Notes under the pieces: model-generated | The model's database searches: none | What the model saw: the letters and a program-made list of their open reading frames with translations, nothing else | Told to the model about the DNA's origin: nothing | DNA from: an uncultured Akkermansia sp. | GTDB taxonomy: Bacteria > Verrucomicrobiota > Verrucomicrobiia > Verrucomicrobiales > Akkermansiaceae | Direction of reading: 5' to 3' | Assembly (NCBI GenBank): GCA_904501975.1 | Contig: CAJGCZ010000003.1 | Span: 47,559-111,558, forward strand | Length of the DNA stretch: 64,000 nucleotides | In this document: positions 8,275-15,921 of the stretch, piece after piece | Numbering within the stretch: the stretch's first letter is position 1 | How the letters are laid out: every line of letters begins with the position of its first letter | Translations under genes and position numbers: made by a program

Positions 8275-9588
8275 ATGAACAAGCTTTCTGCATATCTTTT
8301 ATCTCTTGCGCTCTGCGGTTCTGTTGTGGCAGACCAAGCCGGTATGAATACAGCACTGGAGCATTGGGAGCAGCTGATGCGTGAATACCAAGCTGCACTT
8401 AAAGTAGCCAAAACGCCCAATCAATTAGAAGCCATCAGAAAGCCTAACGGAGAAGAGGTTGCCCTTTTGCTTTGGCACAGCGTCAATAAAAAAACCGGCA
8501 AACGAAAGCAATTAATTAAACCGACAGACGAGGAGCGTATGAATGGTGCCTCCGACACCTACAAAGAGGTGCCCACCTACGAATTCCAGCAACCGTGGGC
8601 AGCCCAAGCTGTTGTATGGTTTTTGAATCATCCGGAGGATTTTGCCACCGTATTCAACAACAAGAGCCGCCAAATCTCTTACTTTGCCAATGCCATGCTG
8701 CAAAGTGTGGAAGAAGTGCACTATGCCAGCCCCTTCATTGCAGAAGCCTGTGCCAAGTTGTCAGAAAGCCCGAGCATCCGCATTTACGAATTGCTGCAAA
8801 AGATATATACACGCAATCAATCCACATCAGCCAAGGCCGGAGCCGCCATGGCTATGGCCATCCTGTTAAGTAACCCCGCTATTGCCAGTGCAGAAAAATC
8901 CCCGGAAGCAGCTAAGCATAAGCAACTCTACTTCCTGCGCCAATCCATTCAATTGGCTCCGGAGAACGCCATGTTCGGTAATGTGCCACTCGATCAAGTA
9001 GCACTGGAGCTTACCTACGCGCTGCAAAACCTCAGCTTAGATGCCGTCCCCCCGCAGATTGAGGTGCTGGACAAAGATGGAAACAAGCAAAAGTTCCCCA
9101 AGCCGGGAAATCCCACCCTGCTTTTCTTCTGGACTCCGGAGGAAAGCATCGGCTTGGACATCGTACAACGCCAGCATTTGCTTACCAATCAATTCCCCGG
9201 CTTACAATTCTGCCCCATTACGGTCAATCAGCCGCAGGAGGATTTCCAAGCCATGCTCGAAAAGCACGGGATTGAACAAGCCTACATGGATAATGAAACC
9301 AATGCCGGCGGGCAAACATATCGTGTTTCGCAACTGCCTTTTGCCGTTTTGGTGAACGAGCGCTGCCGCATTCTTTTCATTGGGTTCCCGAACCAGCAGC
9401 TGCAGGCTGCGCTGAACAACCACTTCAATGCCAAAGATAACGAGGAGAAGCCGAAAGTTCTCATTAACGGAGAGGATGCCTCTCTCCTGGAAGATGATGA
9501 GCCGGTTCTGCAGCCGGGCTCTCGCCCCGACAATGTTGATACCCCCAGCAACGATGTGCCACCGCTGCGCGATATGCCCGAGTTTTAA
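8275..9588 (+). CDS. Exported protein of unknown function with a CXXC-less thioredoxin-like C-terminus
   Basis: 437 residues. The signal peptide is residues 1-19 (MNKLSAYLLSLALCGSVVA), cut before DQ. A helical, repeat-like domain spans about 20-260 and has no motif I recognise. From about 262 to 385 the order of strands and helices looks thioredoxin/TlpA-like: a VLDKDGNKQ strand pair, then TLLFFWTPEES where WCxxC would sit, then a SQLPFAVLVNE segment matching the cis-proline region. Both cysteines are absent, so a redox role is unlikely. The C-terminal ~50 residues are acidic, Pro-rich and probably disordered. The acyltransferase gene starts 11 nt downstream. The Trx assignment is by eye. Confidence 0.55.
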   Translation: MNKLSAYLLSLALCGSVVADQAGMNTALEHWEQLMREYQAALKVAKTPNQLEAIRKPNGEEVALLLWHSVNKKTGKRKQLIKPTDEERMNGASDTYKEVPTYEFQQPWAAQAVVWFLNHPEDFATVFNNKSRQISYFANAMLQSVEEVHYASPFIAEACAKLSESPSIRIYELLQKIYTRNQSTSAKAGAAMAMAILLSNPAIASAEKSPEAAKHKQLYFLRQSIQLAPENAMFGNVPLDQVALELTYALQNLSLDAVPPQIEVLDKDGNKQKFPKPGNPTLLFFWTPEESIGLDIVQRQHLLTNQFPGLQFCPITVNQPQEDFQAMLEKHGIEQAYMDNETNAGGQTYRVSQLPFAVLVNERCRILFIGFPNQQLQAALNNHFNAKDNEEKPKVLINGEDASLLEDDEPVLQPGSRPDNVDTPSNDVPPLRDMPEF

Positions 9589-9599
9589 TTTGGTAAACC

Positions 9600-10733
9600 A
9601 TGAAAGATGAAGCTATCAAGAGACGCATCAACAGTATTGATGCGCTTCGAGGGTTAGACATGTTCATGCTGAGCGGCGGAGCTGCGCTGATTTTTGCGTT
9701 CAGCCACTGGATGACTAACGGACAAACACCGGCACTGTTGACCGAGCAACTGACGCACGCAGAGTTTGGCGCCGGCTTTACGGTGTGGGATTTGGTCATG
9801 CCCCTCTTCATCTTTATTGTGGGAGCCAGTATGCCGTTTGCCTTTGCCAAATATCGCAGCAAGGGCGGGAAATGGTGGCGACTCAGCACCTCACTGCGTG
9901 TGATACGCCGCGTGGCCCTGCTGTTTATTTTAGGCATGCTGGTGCAAGGCAATCTATGCAGCGCCGATGCTGAGAAAATGAGTCTCTTCTGCAATACACT
10001 ACAGGCCATTGCAGAAGGGTATCTGATTGCATCAATTGTCCTCATGTGTGGCGGCATACGTTGCCAAATTTACTCTTGCCTTGGGCTATTGGTCAGCTAC
10101 TGGGCACTCATGCGCTTTATGCCCTACGATGGCAATCCCGGCGGATTGTTCGAGGCTGATAACAACCTAGCCATCTACATAGACCACTACCTACAAGGAG
10201 ATTGGCAAGACGGCACCCCGTACAGTTGGATTCTCACCTCCCTTTCCTTCGGAGCCCTCACCCTATTAGGGGTTTTGGGCGGACAAATCATCCGTTTGGT
10301 ACAAAAACAACGAAACTCCGTGCTTTTACTCAGTGGCGCAGCGTGCACCTGCCTCTTGTGTGGTTATCTGCTTTCATTTGATACCCCCATCAACAAGCAC
10401 CTGTTCACCACCAGCATGGTACTATGGGCTGCAGGTTGGTGTTTTGCTCTGTTAGCACTGTTTCATCTTGCCTTTGATTGCACGCAGCGACTGGCATGGT
10501 TAGCCTTTCCGTTCAAGGTGATTGGCAGCAATGCCATGTTGGTTTATCTGTTAGCGGAAACACCGGGAATACGGGGCAGTATTTGGGACAGCATTTGCAT
10601 CCCCTTATTTGAGAATTACGCAGAATGCTTTACAGATTACACCCCGGCACTCATATACCGAGTCCTCAGTTATCTGTTGCTGTGGTTATGCCTCTACTTT
10701 CTGTACCGCCATAAGGCATTTTTACGTGTGTAA
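9600..10733 (+). CDS. Multi-pass membrane acyltransferase (NagX/HGSNAT-like)
   Basis: 377 residues with about ten hydrophobic segments. The N-terminus has the family opening RINSIDALRGLDMFML, and the WDLVMPLFIFIVGASMPFA segment is typical of bacterial relatives of heparan-alpha-glucosaminide N-acetyltransferase. Relatives carry acetyl groups across the membrane to amino sugars, or have unproven roles next to N-acetylglucosamine catabolism genes (hence NagX). A link to amino-sugar handling fits the GH20 hexosaminidase and AmgK-like kinase elsewhere in the window, but that is inference. It is co-directional with the preceding exported protein, 11 nt apart. Confidence 0.75.
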   Translation: MKDEAIKRRINSIDALRGLDMFMLSGGAALIFAFSHWMTNGQTPALLTEQLTHAEFGAGFTVWDLVMPLFIFIVGASMPFAFAKYRSKGGKWWRLSTSLRVIRRVALLFILGMLVQGNLCSADAEKMSLFCNTLQAIAEGYLIASIVLMCGGIRCQIYSCLGLLVSYWALMRFMPYDGNPGGLFEADNNLAIYIDHYLQGDWQDGTPYSWILTSLSFGALTLLGVLGGQIIRLVQKQRNSVLLLSGAACTCLLCGYLLSFDTPINKHLFTTSMVLWAAGWCFALLALFHLAFDCTQRLAWLAFPFKVIGSNAMLVYLLAETPGIRGSIWDSICIPLFENYAECFTDYTPALIYRVLSYLLLWLCLYFLYRHKAFLRV

Positions 10734-10757
10734 AAGGTAAAAAATGCTACTTGAGCC

Positions 10758-10786
10758 TTGAGCTGAGAGCTCAAATATGGTAAACT
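10758..10786 (+). promoter_or_regulatory. Promoter with a perfect inverted repeat over the -35 box
   Basis: TTGAGC (10758-10763), a 17-nt spacer, and TAAACT (10781-10786). 9 nt separate it from the ATG at 10796. The 7-bp arms TTGAGCT (10758-10764) and AGCTCAA (10768-10774), separated by GAG, cover the -35 and spacer, as an operator would. Confidence 0.5.
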
Positions 10787-10795
10787 TTCGCGGCT

Positions 10796-11356
10796 ATGTT
10801 GTTTGAAAAGGAACCGTTGACACCGCAAGGCAAAGCAGACGTGCTGGCGCGTTTGTTTTGCAGTGTTGCCACCCGTGATTCCGCCTCGGAACAACAGCAC
10901 GGCTCTGTCCCCCGCGAAGTACTTGAAGCCTACGGCGATTTATCCACCCATGTGCGCTTTATGATTGAGGCAGCAGCCCATGTAAAGCGAAACAACGAGA
11001 CCAAGAAGCAGCTCCGCAAAATTGAAAAGCTGCTGGATGCACTCCCCGAATGCATCATGCACAGTCTGGAGGTAGGCCCCAATGGCAATTGGATGCAGCT
11101 CTATCGCAAGCTGGTACAACTGCACGGTCTATTGGAAGACACCCTGCCCACCCCGGACGCCGAAGAATACACGGCTATCTTGCAAAAGCTCATTCGCATG
11201 GCAGAAACCGTGGCAGAACACGCAGCCGTGCACATTAACGCGGCCTCCATGTTTACCTTGCTGATGATGCAAGTACACCTGCATAAATACTCCCCCACGA
11301 AAAAGAAAAGCCCCCGCCGCCGTAAAAACAGCAAGACGGGGAGCAAGAAAGCGTAG
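10796..11356 (+). CDS. Unknown helical protein with a basic tail
   Basis: 186 residues, no signal peptide or membrane segment. Apart from an N-terminal ~35 residues it is predicted by eye to be all helical, with regular charged heptad-like stretches (KRNNETKKQLRKIEKLL). It ends in a highly basic tail of Lys/Arg/Ser/Pro (about 165-186), like tails that bind nucleic acid or ribosomes. I recognise no family. It is monocistronic: own promoter upstream, convergent with thi4 downstream. Confidence 0.6.
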   Translation: MLFEKEPLTPQGKADVLARLFCSVATRDSASEQQHGSVPREVLEAYGDLSTHVRFMIEAAAHVKRNNETKKQLRKIEKLLDALPECIMHSLEVGPNGNWMQLYRKLVQLHGLLEDTLPTPDAEEYTAILQKLIRMAETVAEHAAVHINAASMFTLLMMQVHLHKYSPTKKKSPRRRKNSKTGSKKA

Positions 11357-11396
11357 TCACGTATCTGTTGTGCAGCGGTACTCGCACCGAGAACAA

Positions 11397-11430
11397 TTTC
11401 GCTCACCATCGTATTCGAAGGTGAGCGAAA
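11397..11430. terminator. Hairpin between convergent genes, possible weak terminator
   Basis: TTTCGCTCACC (11397-11407) pairs perfectly with GGTGAGCGAAA (11420-11430): 11 bp, 12-nt loop. It lies between the 10796 gene and thi4. Neither side has a strong T-run, so bidirectional terminator function is only suggested. Confidence 0.4.
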
Positions 11431-11456
11431 AATAAAGGAGGATATTCGGGTATGAT

Positions 11457-12227
11457 TTACTGAGAGATGGCATTACCCATCAGCTCTGCTGCCTTCTTAC
11501 CGCTCATCAACATACCACCGAAAATGGGGCCCATACGGAAACTGCCGCTCACACCGTTGGCGGCCATACCGGATACGAAAAGCCCGGGATAGATTTCCTT
11601 GGTATTGTCGATGGTGGAGCGTTCACCTTCAGCGGCATCCATGCTCATTTCGCCAACAACACCACCCGTGGGGGTATTAAGCTTCACGCCGTTCTTTCTG
11701 GCAACAGTCTTGGCAATTTCGCAATCATGTCCGGTACCATCAAGAACAGTTTTTGCAATAATGGTCAGGGGGTCAACGTGCAGACCTTCACGCAACACGG
11801 GGGTCCAGTTTACCACGACACCACCAACGCGTCCCTGCTTATACACGACATCCTCTACGGAATAGCAGTTAAAAATAGTAGCACCGGCCTGTGTTGCTTT
11901 ATAGAGCAAGCCGGCCGTGGCATGAACGGAATCAATGATGTAGGTTCCCTCGCGGTATGGCTTGTAGCTCAACTCCAATTCACGCACAATAGGCATGGCT
12001 TCCTCCTGCACTACAATATCATTGAACATCATAGCGCCACCCCACATGCCGCCGCCGGGGGACAGTTTGCGGTCAAACAATGCAACTTTATGACCGGCCT
12101 TAGCCAGATAATATGCAGCCACAATACCGGAAGGGCCACCACCAACAATGGCGGCGTCCAAAACCAAGTTGCGCTGCAGTTTATTAAAATACGATTCAAT
12201 GATGCCACTAGATACCAATGTTTCCAT
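11457..12227 (-). CDS. thi4: Thi4-type thiazole synthase (adenosine diphosphate thiazole)
   Basis: 256 residues. The FAD/NAD-type dinucleotide fold opens with DAAIVGGGPSGIVAAYYLAKAG (about 24-45), and the RMGPIFGGMLMSGKKAAEL block near the end is diagnostic of Thi4. The family makes the thiazole half of thiamin from NAD and glycine. Eukaryotic members give up the sulfur of their own cysteine and work once, whereas archaeal and several bacterial members use sulfide with a different residue there. In this protein the region reads TGHDCEIAK; without an alignment I cannot say whether its Cys takes the suicide position. It is divergent from thiE (115 nt apart), together a thiamin locus. Confidence 0.93.
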   Translation of the reverse strand: METLVSSGIIESYFNKLQRNLVLDAAIVGGGPSGIVAAYYLAKAGHKVALFDRKLSPGGGMWGGAMMFNDIVVQEEAMPIVRELELSYKPYREGTYIIDSVHATAGLLYKATQAGATIFNCYSVEDVVYKQGRVGGVVVNWTPVLREGLHVDPLTIIAKTVLDGTGHDCEIAKTVARKNGVKLNTPTGGVVGEMSMDAAEGERSTIDNTKEIYPGLFVSGMAANGVSGSFRMGPIFGGMLMSGKKAAELMGNAISQ

Positions 12228-12236
12228 GATGTCGTA

Positions 12237-12265
12237 ATAATAATTCTGAAAAATGTAGCTCGCAA
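12237..12265 (-). promoter_or_regulatory. Sigma-70 promoter of thi4
   Basis: On the minus strand: TTGCGA (12265-12260), a 17-nt spacer, and TATTAT (12242-12237). 9 nt separate it from the ATG at 12227. I see no TPP riboswitch signature between thi4 and thiE. Confidence 0.6.
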
Positions 12266-12307
12266 GTCACAACTATGTCATTCCTTGGAAAAGGACTGTT
12301 ATTTTGC

Positions 12308-12336
12308 TTGTCGTGTCGCCCGTTTTGTGGCAGGAT
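12308..12336 (+). promoter_or_regulatory. Probable promoter of thiE
   Basis: TTGTCG (12308-12313), a 17-nt spacer, and CAGGAT (12331-12336). 6 nt separate it from the ATG at 12343. The -10 is weak; spacing and position match the other near-leaderless promoters. Confidence 0.4.
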
Positions 12337-12342
12337 TTACGC

Positions 12343-12981
12343 ATGCAGAAACTTCTCGAAACTTGTCTTCTTTATGGCATTGTCGATATGGGATACACCG
12401 AGCCGGAGCAAATAACAACGCGTACCCATGCCCTTATTGACGGTGGGGTTCGCATCATTCAGCTGCGAGCCAAAGGTAAGGAGCAAGCTCTCGTCAAGAA
12501 ATGGGCGATTGAAATGCAACACATTTGCCGCGAACGGAATGCCATTTTCGTATTGAATGACTACCCGGAGATGGCTGCAGAAATCAAAGCCGATGCTGTA
12601 CATGTGGGGCAAGACGGCGGAAGCCTTGCCGATGTACGCAAGATTGTAGGGCCCGGGGTGCTCGTGGGGCGTTCCACCCACAGCTTGGAGCAAGTAAAAC
12701 AAGCTAAGCGAGAGGGAGCAGATTACATCGGGTTTGGCCCCCTGTTCCCCACCGGCACAAAACCGGGGCGCCAAGCTATCGGTTTGCAGGATATTGCAGA
12801 AGCGCAAAAGGAAGCGGACGGCATGCCCGTATTCTGCATCGGCGGCATCAATGGCACAACCCTACCCCAAGTGCTGCAAGCCGGAGCTCGCCGAGTGGTC
12901 ATTGTATCATGGCTGTTGCAGCAAAAGGATATTGCAGCGGCGGCAAGCGCCGTCATACGGGAGATTAAGCAAGCACGATAA
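12343..12981 (+). CDS. thiE: Thiamine-phosphate synthase
   Basis: 212 residues, a TIM barrel of normal ThiE length. Landmarks are the IIQLRAKGK phosphate/pyrimidine-binding block, LNDYPEMA, the AVHVGQDGG strand, GRSTHSLEQV, and YIGFGPLFPTGTKPG, which closes on the pyrophosphate, then IGGINGTTL. The enzyme joins HMP-pyrophosphate to the thiazole phosphate to make thiamin phosphate. The frame extends 13 codons upstream, but those overlap the promoter; the ATG at 12343 gives the typical N-terminus. It is divergent from thi4 and supplies the next step of the same pathway. Confidence 0.95.
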   Translation: MQKLLETCLLYGIVDMGYTEPEQITTRTHALIDGGVRIIQLRAKGKEQALVKKWAIEMQHICRERNAIFVLNDYPEMAAEIKADAVHVGQDGGSLADVRKIVGPGVLVGRSTHSLEQVKQAKREGADYIGFGPLFPTGTKPGRQAIGLQDIAEAQKEADGMPVFCIGGINGTTLPQVLQAGARRVVIVSWLLQQKDIAAAASAVIREIKQAR

Positions 12982-13031
12982 TTTCTCCGTCGAGCTTTAG
13001 TACCGCTATTACTCACGCCTCAGAACTCGCC

Positions 13032-14396
13032 TTAACGGCGAGATAAGGTGAGCGTGCGTTTTCTCCACGGCTTAAGCACGGGACAAAGAAGTACAAACAG
13101 CGACCAAACAAGCAGCTGCAGCCCGGCGTGGAACCAAAGCCCCTGCTGCAAATGCGTCCATGCCGTATAAGCAATCCAGCCCAACCATCCTATCACGGTA
13201 AGGAAACGGAAGAAGAAGGGCATGGCAGGAACATAGCGAACCAGCATAAACACCAATACAAGCACAGTCACAACGCGCCAGGTATATGAAGAAATGATGG
13301 GGCTATACCACAACGCGGGCAAGGGGTCGCCGGGCTTGATAACAGTTTCCCTCACCTCTACAGCACAGAGCTGAGAAAGCGTGGCAGCCATCAATTCCAA
13401 ACGCGAGGCGGGCTCCTTCGTGTTAAGCGGCTGCATCAGCACGCCCACTGTGCTGGAGTTTTTGGTGATATCTATCTTCTCCGTACCATCAATAATACCG
13501 GTAAGGCTCAGGGAATGAGTGGCTACATTCTTGAGCGTTATGCGGCCATGGGCATCAATAGGCAAACGCAATGCGCCTAATTTAATATATTTCCCAAGCA
13601 CAACCTCAACCTTCTCAATCGGGCACTCGCGCACATGCAAGGCCAATCGCAACGGCAGCGTGGGCAAAATCTCACCATTCCAACGCACCAAAAGCGGGAA
13701 AGAGCGTTCTTGTAATCCGGCAGGCACCTGAGTCAACTCCTCATCTTCAATCCAGTCCGGCGCCCAAATCAAATCCGTTGTACCGCCGGAGGTGTCCAAA
13801 TCATTCTCAATCTGTCGATTTGCTGCCGGCAGTAAGGTCGTATCACCCTTCACTTGAGAGGTGGGGATAACATAGGAGCGGAACTGAATGGGGGTAAGGT
13901 CTGCCTGTGCAGTCGAGCGGCCGCGCATACCCAGCACCACATTATCAAAGAGCTTCTTATTCTGTAACGTAGCGCAAAGCAGAAGTTGCCCTGCCGCCTG
14001 TGTACCGCCCTCCCAAATAAAGGGAGCAGATACCGCTAAGTTATGAATACCGCACTCGGAGGTCTTTTTGAGCAAAGCAGCAAAATCTTGGGCACTCCAC
14101 TCCACGGAGGCAAAGCATTCCTTCACTTGCTCCGGGCGCACGTCTATTTTAGCAATCAGCGGGCATTCCAAATGCTTGGTCTCAACGGGCACATCCGGAG
14201 AATAGGGTTGCTTTTCGCCTTGCTTCAACAAATAAACAGGCTGATTTTCTTCAGCTAAGCCAACATACGGAGCCACCGTATTGTAAAACATGTGGTTTGC
14301 CCATTTGCAAAAGGGAGCGCCCGCCAAAAGAATGGCGGTAAATAAAGCATATCCCACAATAACGCGGGACCATCTTACACGTGATTTAGCAGCCAT
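13032..14396 (-). CDS. Unknown membrane protein with a large non-cytoplasmic domain
   Basis: 454 residues. One membrane segment lies near the N-terminus (about 12-30), followed by ~310 residues with beta-rich stretches, then three hydrophobic segments close together at the C-terminus (about 365-440) and a short basic end. This topology would put the central domain in the periplasm. I see no catalytic motif. The start overlaps the end of the upstream AmgK-like kinase by 22 nt, so the two are translationally linked, hinting at a shared cell-envelope role (inference). Confidence 0.6.
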   Translation of the reverse strand: MAAKSRVRWSRVIVGYALFTAILLAGAPFCKWANHMFYNTVAPYVGLAEENQPVYLLKQGEKQPYSPDVPVETKHLECPLIAKIDVRPEQVKECFASVEWSAQDFAALLKKTSECGIHNLAVSAPFIWEGGTQAAGQLLLCATLQNKKLFDNVVLGMRGRSTAQADLTPIQFRSYVIPTSQVKGDTTLLPAANRQIENDLDTSGGTTDLIWAPDWIEDEELTQVPAGLQERSFPLLVRWNGEILPTLPLRLALHVRECPIEKVEVVLGKYIKLGALRLPIDAHGRITLKNVATHSLSLTGIIDGTEKIDITKNSSTVGVLMQPLNTKEPASRLELMAATLSQLCAVEVRETVIKPGDPLPALWYSPIISSYTWRVVTVLVLVFMLVRYVPAMPFFFRFLTVIGWLGWIAYTAWTHLQQGLWFHAGLQLLVWSLFVLLCPVLKPWRKRTLTLSRR

Positions 14397-15340
14397 TGGG
14401 CAAGAGGATAAGCAATGGATTCGGGGGATGTACGAGAAGCAACGGAGCGCAAGGCCTTCACAGCCGGGGGAATCATCTTCAAATACCAGTCGCGTTGCTG
14501 ATTATAGCCTATATTGGCATAGGCACCTAAAGCCTGCATCAGGCGTTGCATGGCACAGGCATTAAATATATCGGGATTCAGCGGTTCTCCGCTCAGTTCT
14601 TCATAGCAGGCAATAACCGCCTCGGCCTGCGGTTCAGTCAATTCCGCATAAGGGTCGTACGCTAAGGAAGCGACATCGTATTCCGCTCTGCCTAAGCGCA
14701 TACCTTGGAAGTCGATAAGATAAGCCAGGTTGCCTCGCAACATAATGTTCTGGCTCTGGAAATCGCGGTGCACCGGCACCTTGGGAAGCGAGGCAAGAAA
14801 ATCCGCCACCTGTTGTGTTACGGGTAATTGCAGGAAAGAATCCGCCGACAAGGCCAAATGACGGCCCAAGAAATGCTCGGCAAAATACGACTGCTCCCAG
14901 CGGTACATAGCCGCATCAAAAGCAGGCTGTAATTCCCAATCCGGTTGCAATCGATGGAGTTGCAACACAGCTTTGAGGGCAGACTCATAAAGCGGCTGCA
15001 AGTCCTGCCAAGGTGTACCTTTTCGGCTAAGTAAATCGCAGGCGCCCAAATCTTCTACCAAACAGGTACCACAGCCCTGCCCCTCGTCCTTATAGGCTAT
15101 GAGATGAGGCACAGGCACATGAGCAGCAGCTAACCCACGTATGGCGGGGATATAGGAGTTATTATCGGCTCGCGCACCGGTCCAGTAGACGCCAATCAGG
15201 GGAGAATCCGGTGTGTGAACACGCATGACCAATCGCCCTGAAGCACCGGCAATAATCAGCTCCAAATCCGCAGCAGCCACCTGCAACCCATGCTCATGGC
15301 ACAGGCTGAGAATATGCTCTGCTTGCGGGGGGAGTTGCAT
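14375..15340 (-). CDS. AmgK-like aminoglycoside phosphotransferase-fold sugar kinase
   Basis: 321 residues. Kinase-like APH fold: the catalytic loop HRDFQSQNIM is at 191-200 with the catalytic Asp at 193, and the metal-binding LIDFQGMRLG is at 208-217, then YDVASLAYDPY. This wording (DFQ instead of DWE or DFG) matches the AmgK/COG3178 group, whose characterised members phosphorylate N-acetylmuramate or N-acetylglucosamine at C1 in peptidoglycan recycling. The partner nucleotidyltransferase MurU is not beside it. It is within a minus-strand run, 9 nt after the 162-residue membrane protein gene. The exact sugar is inferred. Confidence 0.78.
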   Translation of the reverse strand: MQLPPQAEHILSLCHEHGLQVAAADLELIIAGASGRLVMRVHTPDSPLIGVYWTGARADNNSYIPAIRGLAAAHVPVPHLIAYKDEGQGCGTCLVEDLGACDLLSRKGTPWQDLQPLYESALKAVLQLHRLQPDWELQPAFDAAMYRWEQSYFAEHFLGRHLALSADSFLQLPVTQQVADFLASLPKVPVHRDFQSQNIMLRGNLAYLIDFQGMRLGRAEYDVASLAYDPYAELTEPQAEAVIACYEELSGEPLNPDIFNACAMQRLMQALGAYANIGYNQQRDWYLKMIPPAVKALRSVASRTSPESIAYPLAQWLLNHV

Positions 15341-15349
15341 GACAATCGT

Positions 15350-15838
15350 TTAATCAATACGGAAGAAGTTGAGAGAAGGCTCCGTCTTTACAGGCTCTTT
15401 CTCCTCAGTTTTTTCTTCTTCCTTCTTTTCTGTCGGTGCAGCAGCCTCTACTACGGCGGGAGCAGCTTCCTGCTTCGGAACCGGAACGGGCTCAGGGGCA
15501 GGCTCAGGCATAGGATCGGCACGGAAGAACTCGCCGGAAGCCGATGTAGGCTTCTGCTCTTTCTTCTTGAAAGGCGTGGCAGGTGCGGATTTCTCTGATT
15601 TCACGCCCACAATACCTTCTTTTCGTTCAATATAGAGTTTCTCCAAGAATGTTGCAATCTGCACCAGCAACAAAATGACCGCGGCTACCGCAAAATAGCA
15701 GGCAGAGTGCATCACGCAGGACATAAAGGCCTCTGCACTGGCCGGACGCCCGGCACTGAAGCGGAACCAAAGTGTAGCAATGCCACCAAAAGCAAAAATG
15801 GCAGCAAGGCAATTTCCTAAGATAACGGCAATGAACAT
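15350..15838 (-). CDS. Unknown membrane protein with a Pro/Glu/Lys-rich tail
   Basis: 162 residues. There are two membrane segments (about 3-25 and 42-65), then a ~95-residue tail of Lys, Glu, Pro and Ala that looks disordered, ending in the hydrophobic patch SLNFFRID. The tail repeats a short element: GEFFRAD mid-tail and NFFRID at the end, like a docking peptide used twice. Function unknown. It lies between pgi and the AmgK-like kinase, 9 nt before the latter. Confidence 0.6.
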   Translation of the reverse strand: MFIAVILGNCLAAIFAFGGIATLWFRFSAGRPASAEAFMSCVMHSACYFAVAAVILLLVQIATFLEKLYIERKEGIVGVKSEKSAPATPFKKKEQKPTSASGEFFRADPMPEPAPEPVPVPKQEAAPAVVEAAAPTEKKEEEKTEEKEPVKTEPSLNFFRID

Positions 15839-15871
15839 GAGAAGTGTAAAGAGGTGTGATATAAAAGCTCA

Positions 15872-15909
15872 GATTCCGGTTGCAACACCAAGGCATTACA
15901 ACCGGAATC
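15872..15909 (-). terminator. Probable terminator after pgi
   Basis: Perfect 11-bp stem, GATTCCGGTTG (15872-15882) with CAACCGGAATC (15899-15909), 13 nt past the pgi stop. A short T-run (CTTTTAT) follows on the minus strand after a 3-nt gap, so read-through into the next genes is possible. Confidence 0.6.
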
Positions 15910-15921
15910 CGTATAAGTTAA

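Noticed and set aside
11434..11462. Perfect Shine-Dalgarno AAAGGAGG followed by ATG
   Set aside because: The frame is only three codons (ATG ATT TAC TGA) and lies at the end of thi4 on the other strand; judged coincidental.
12228..12342. Possible TPP riboswitch between thi4 and thiE
   Set aside because: Neither the CTGAGA-type nor the ACCTGATCTGG-type conserved segments are present, and both genes appear nearly leaderless.
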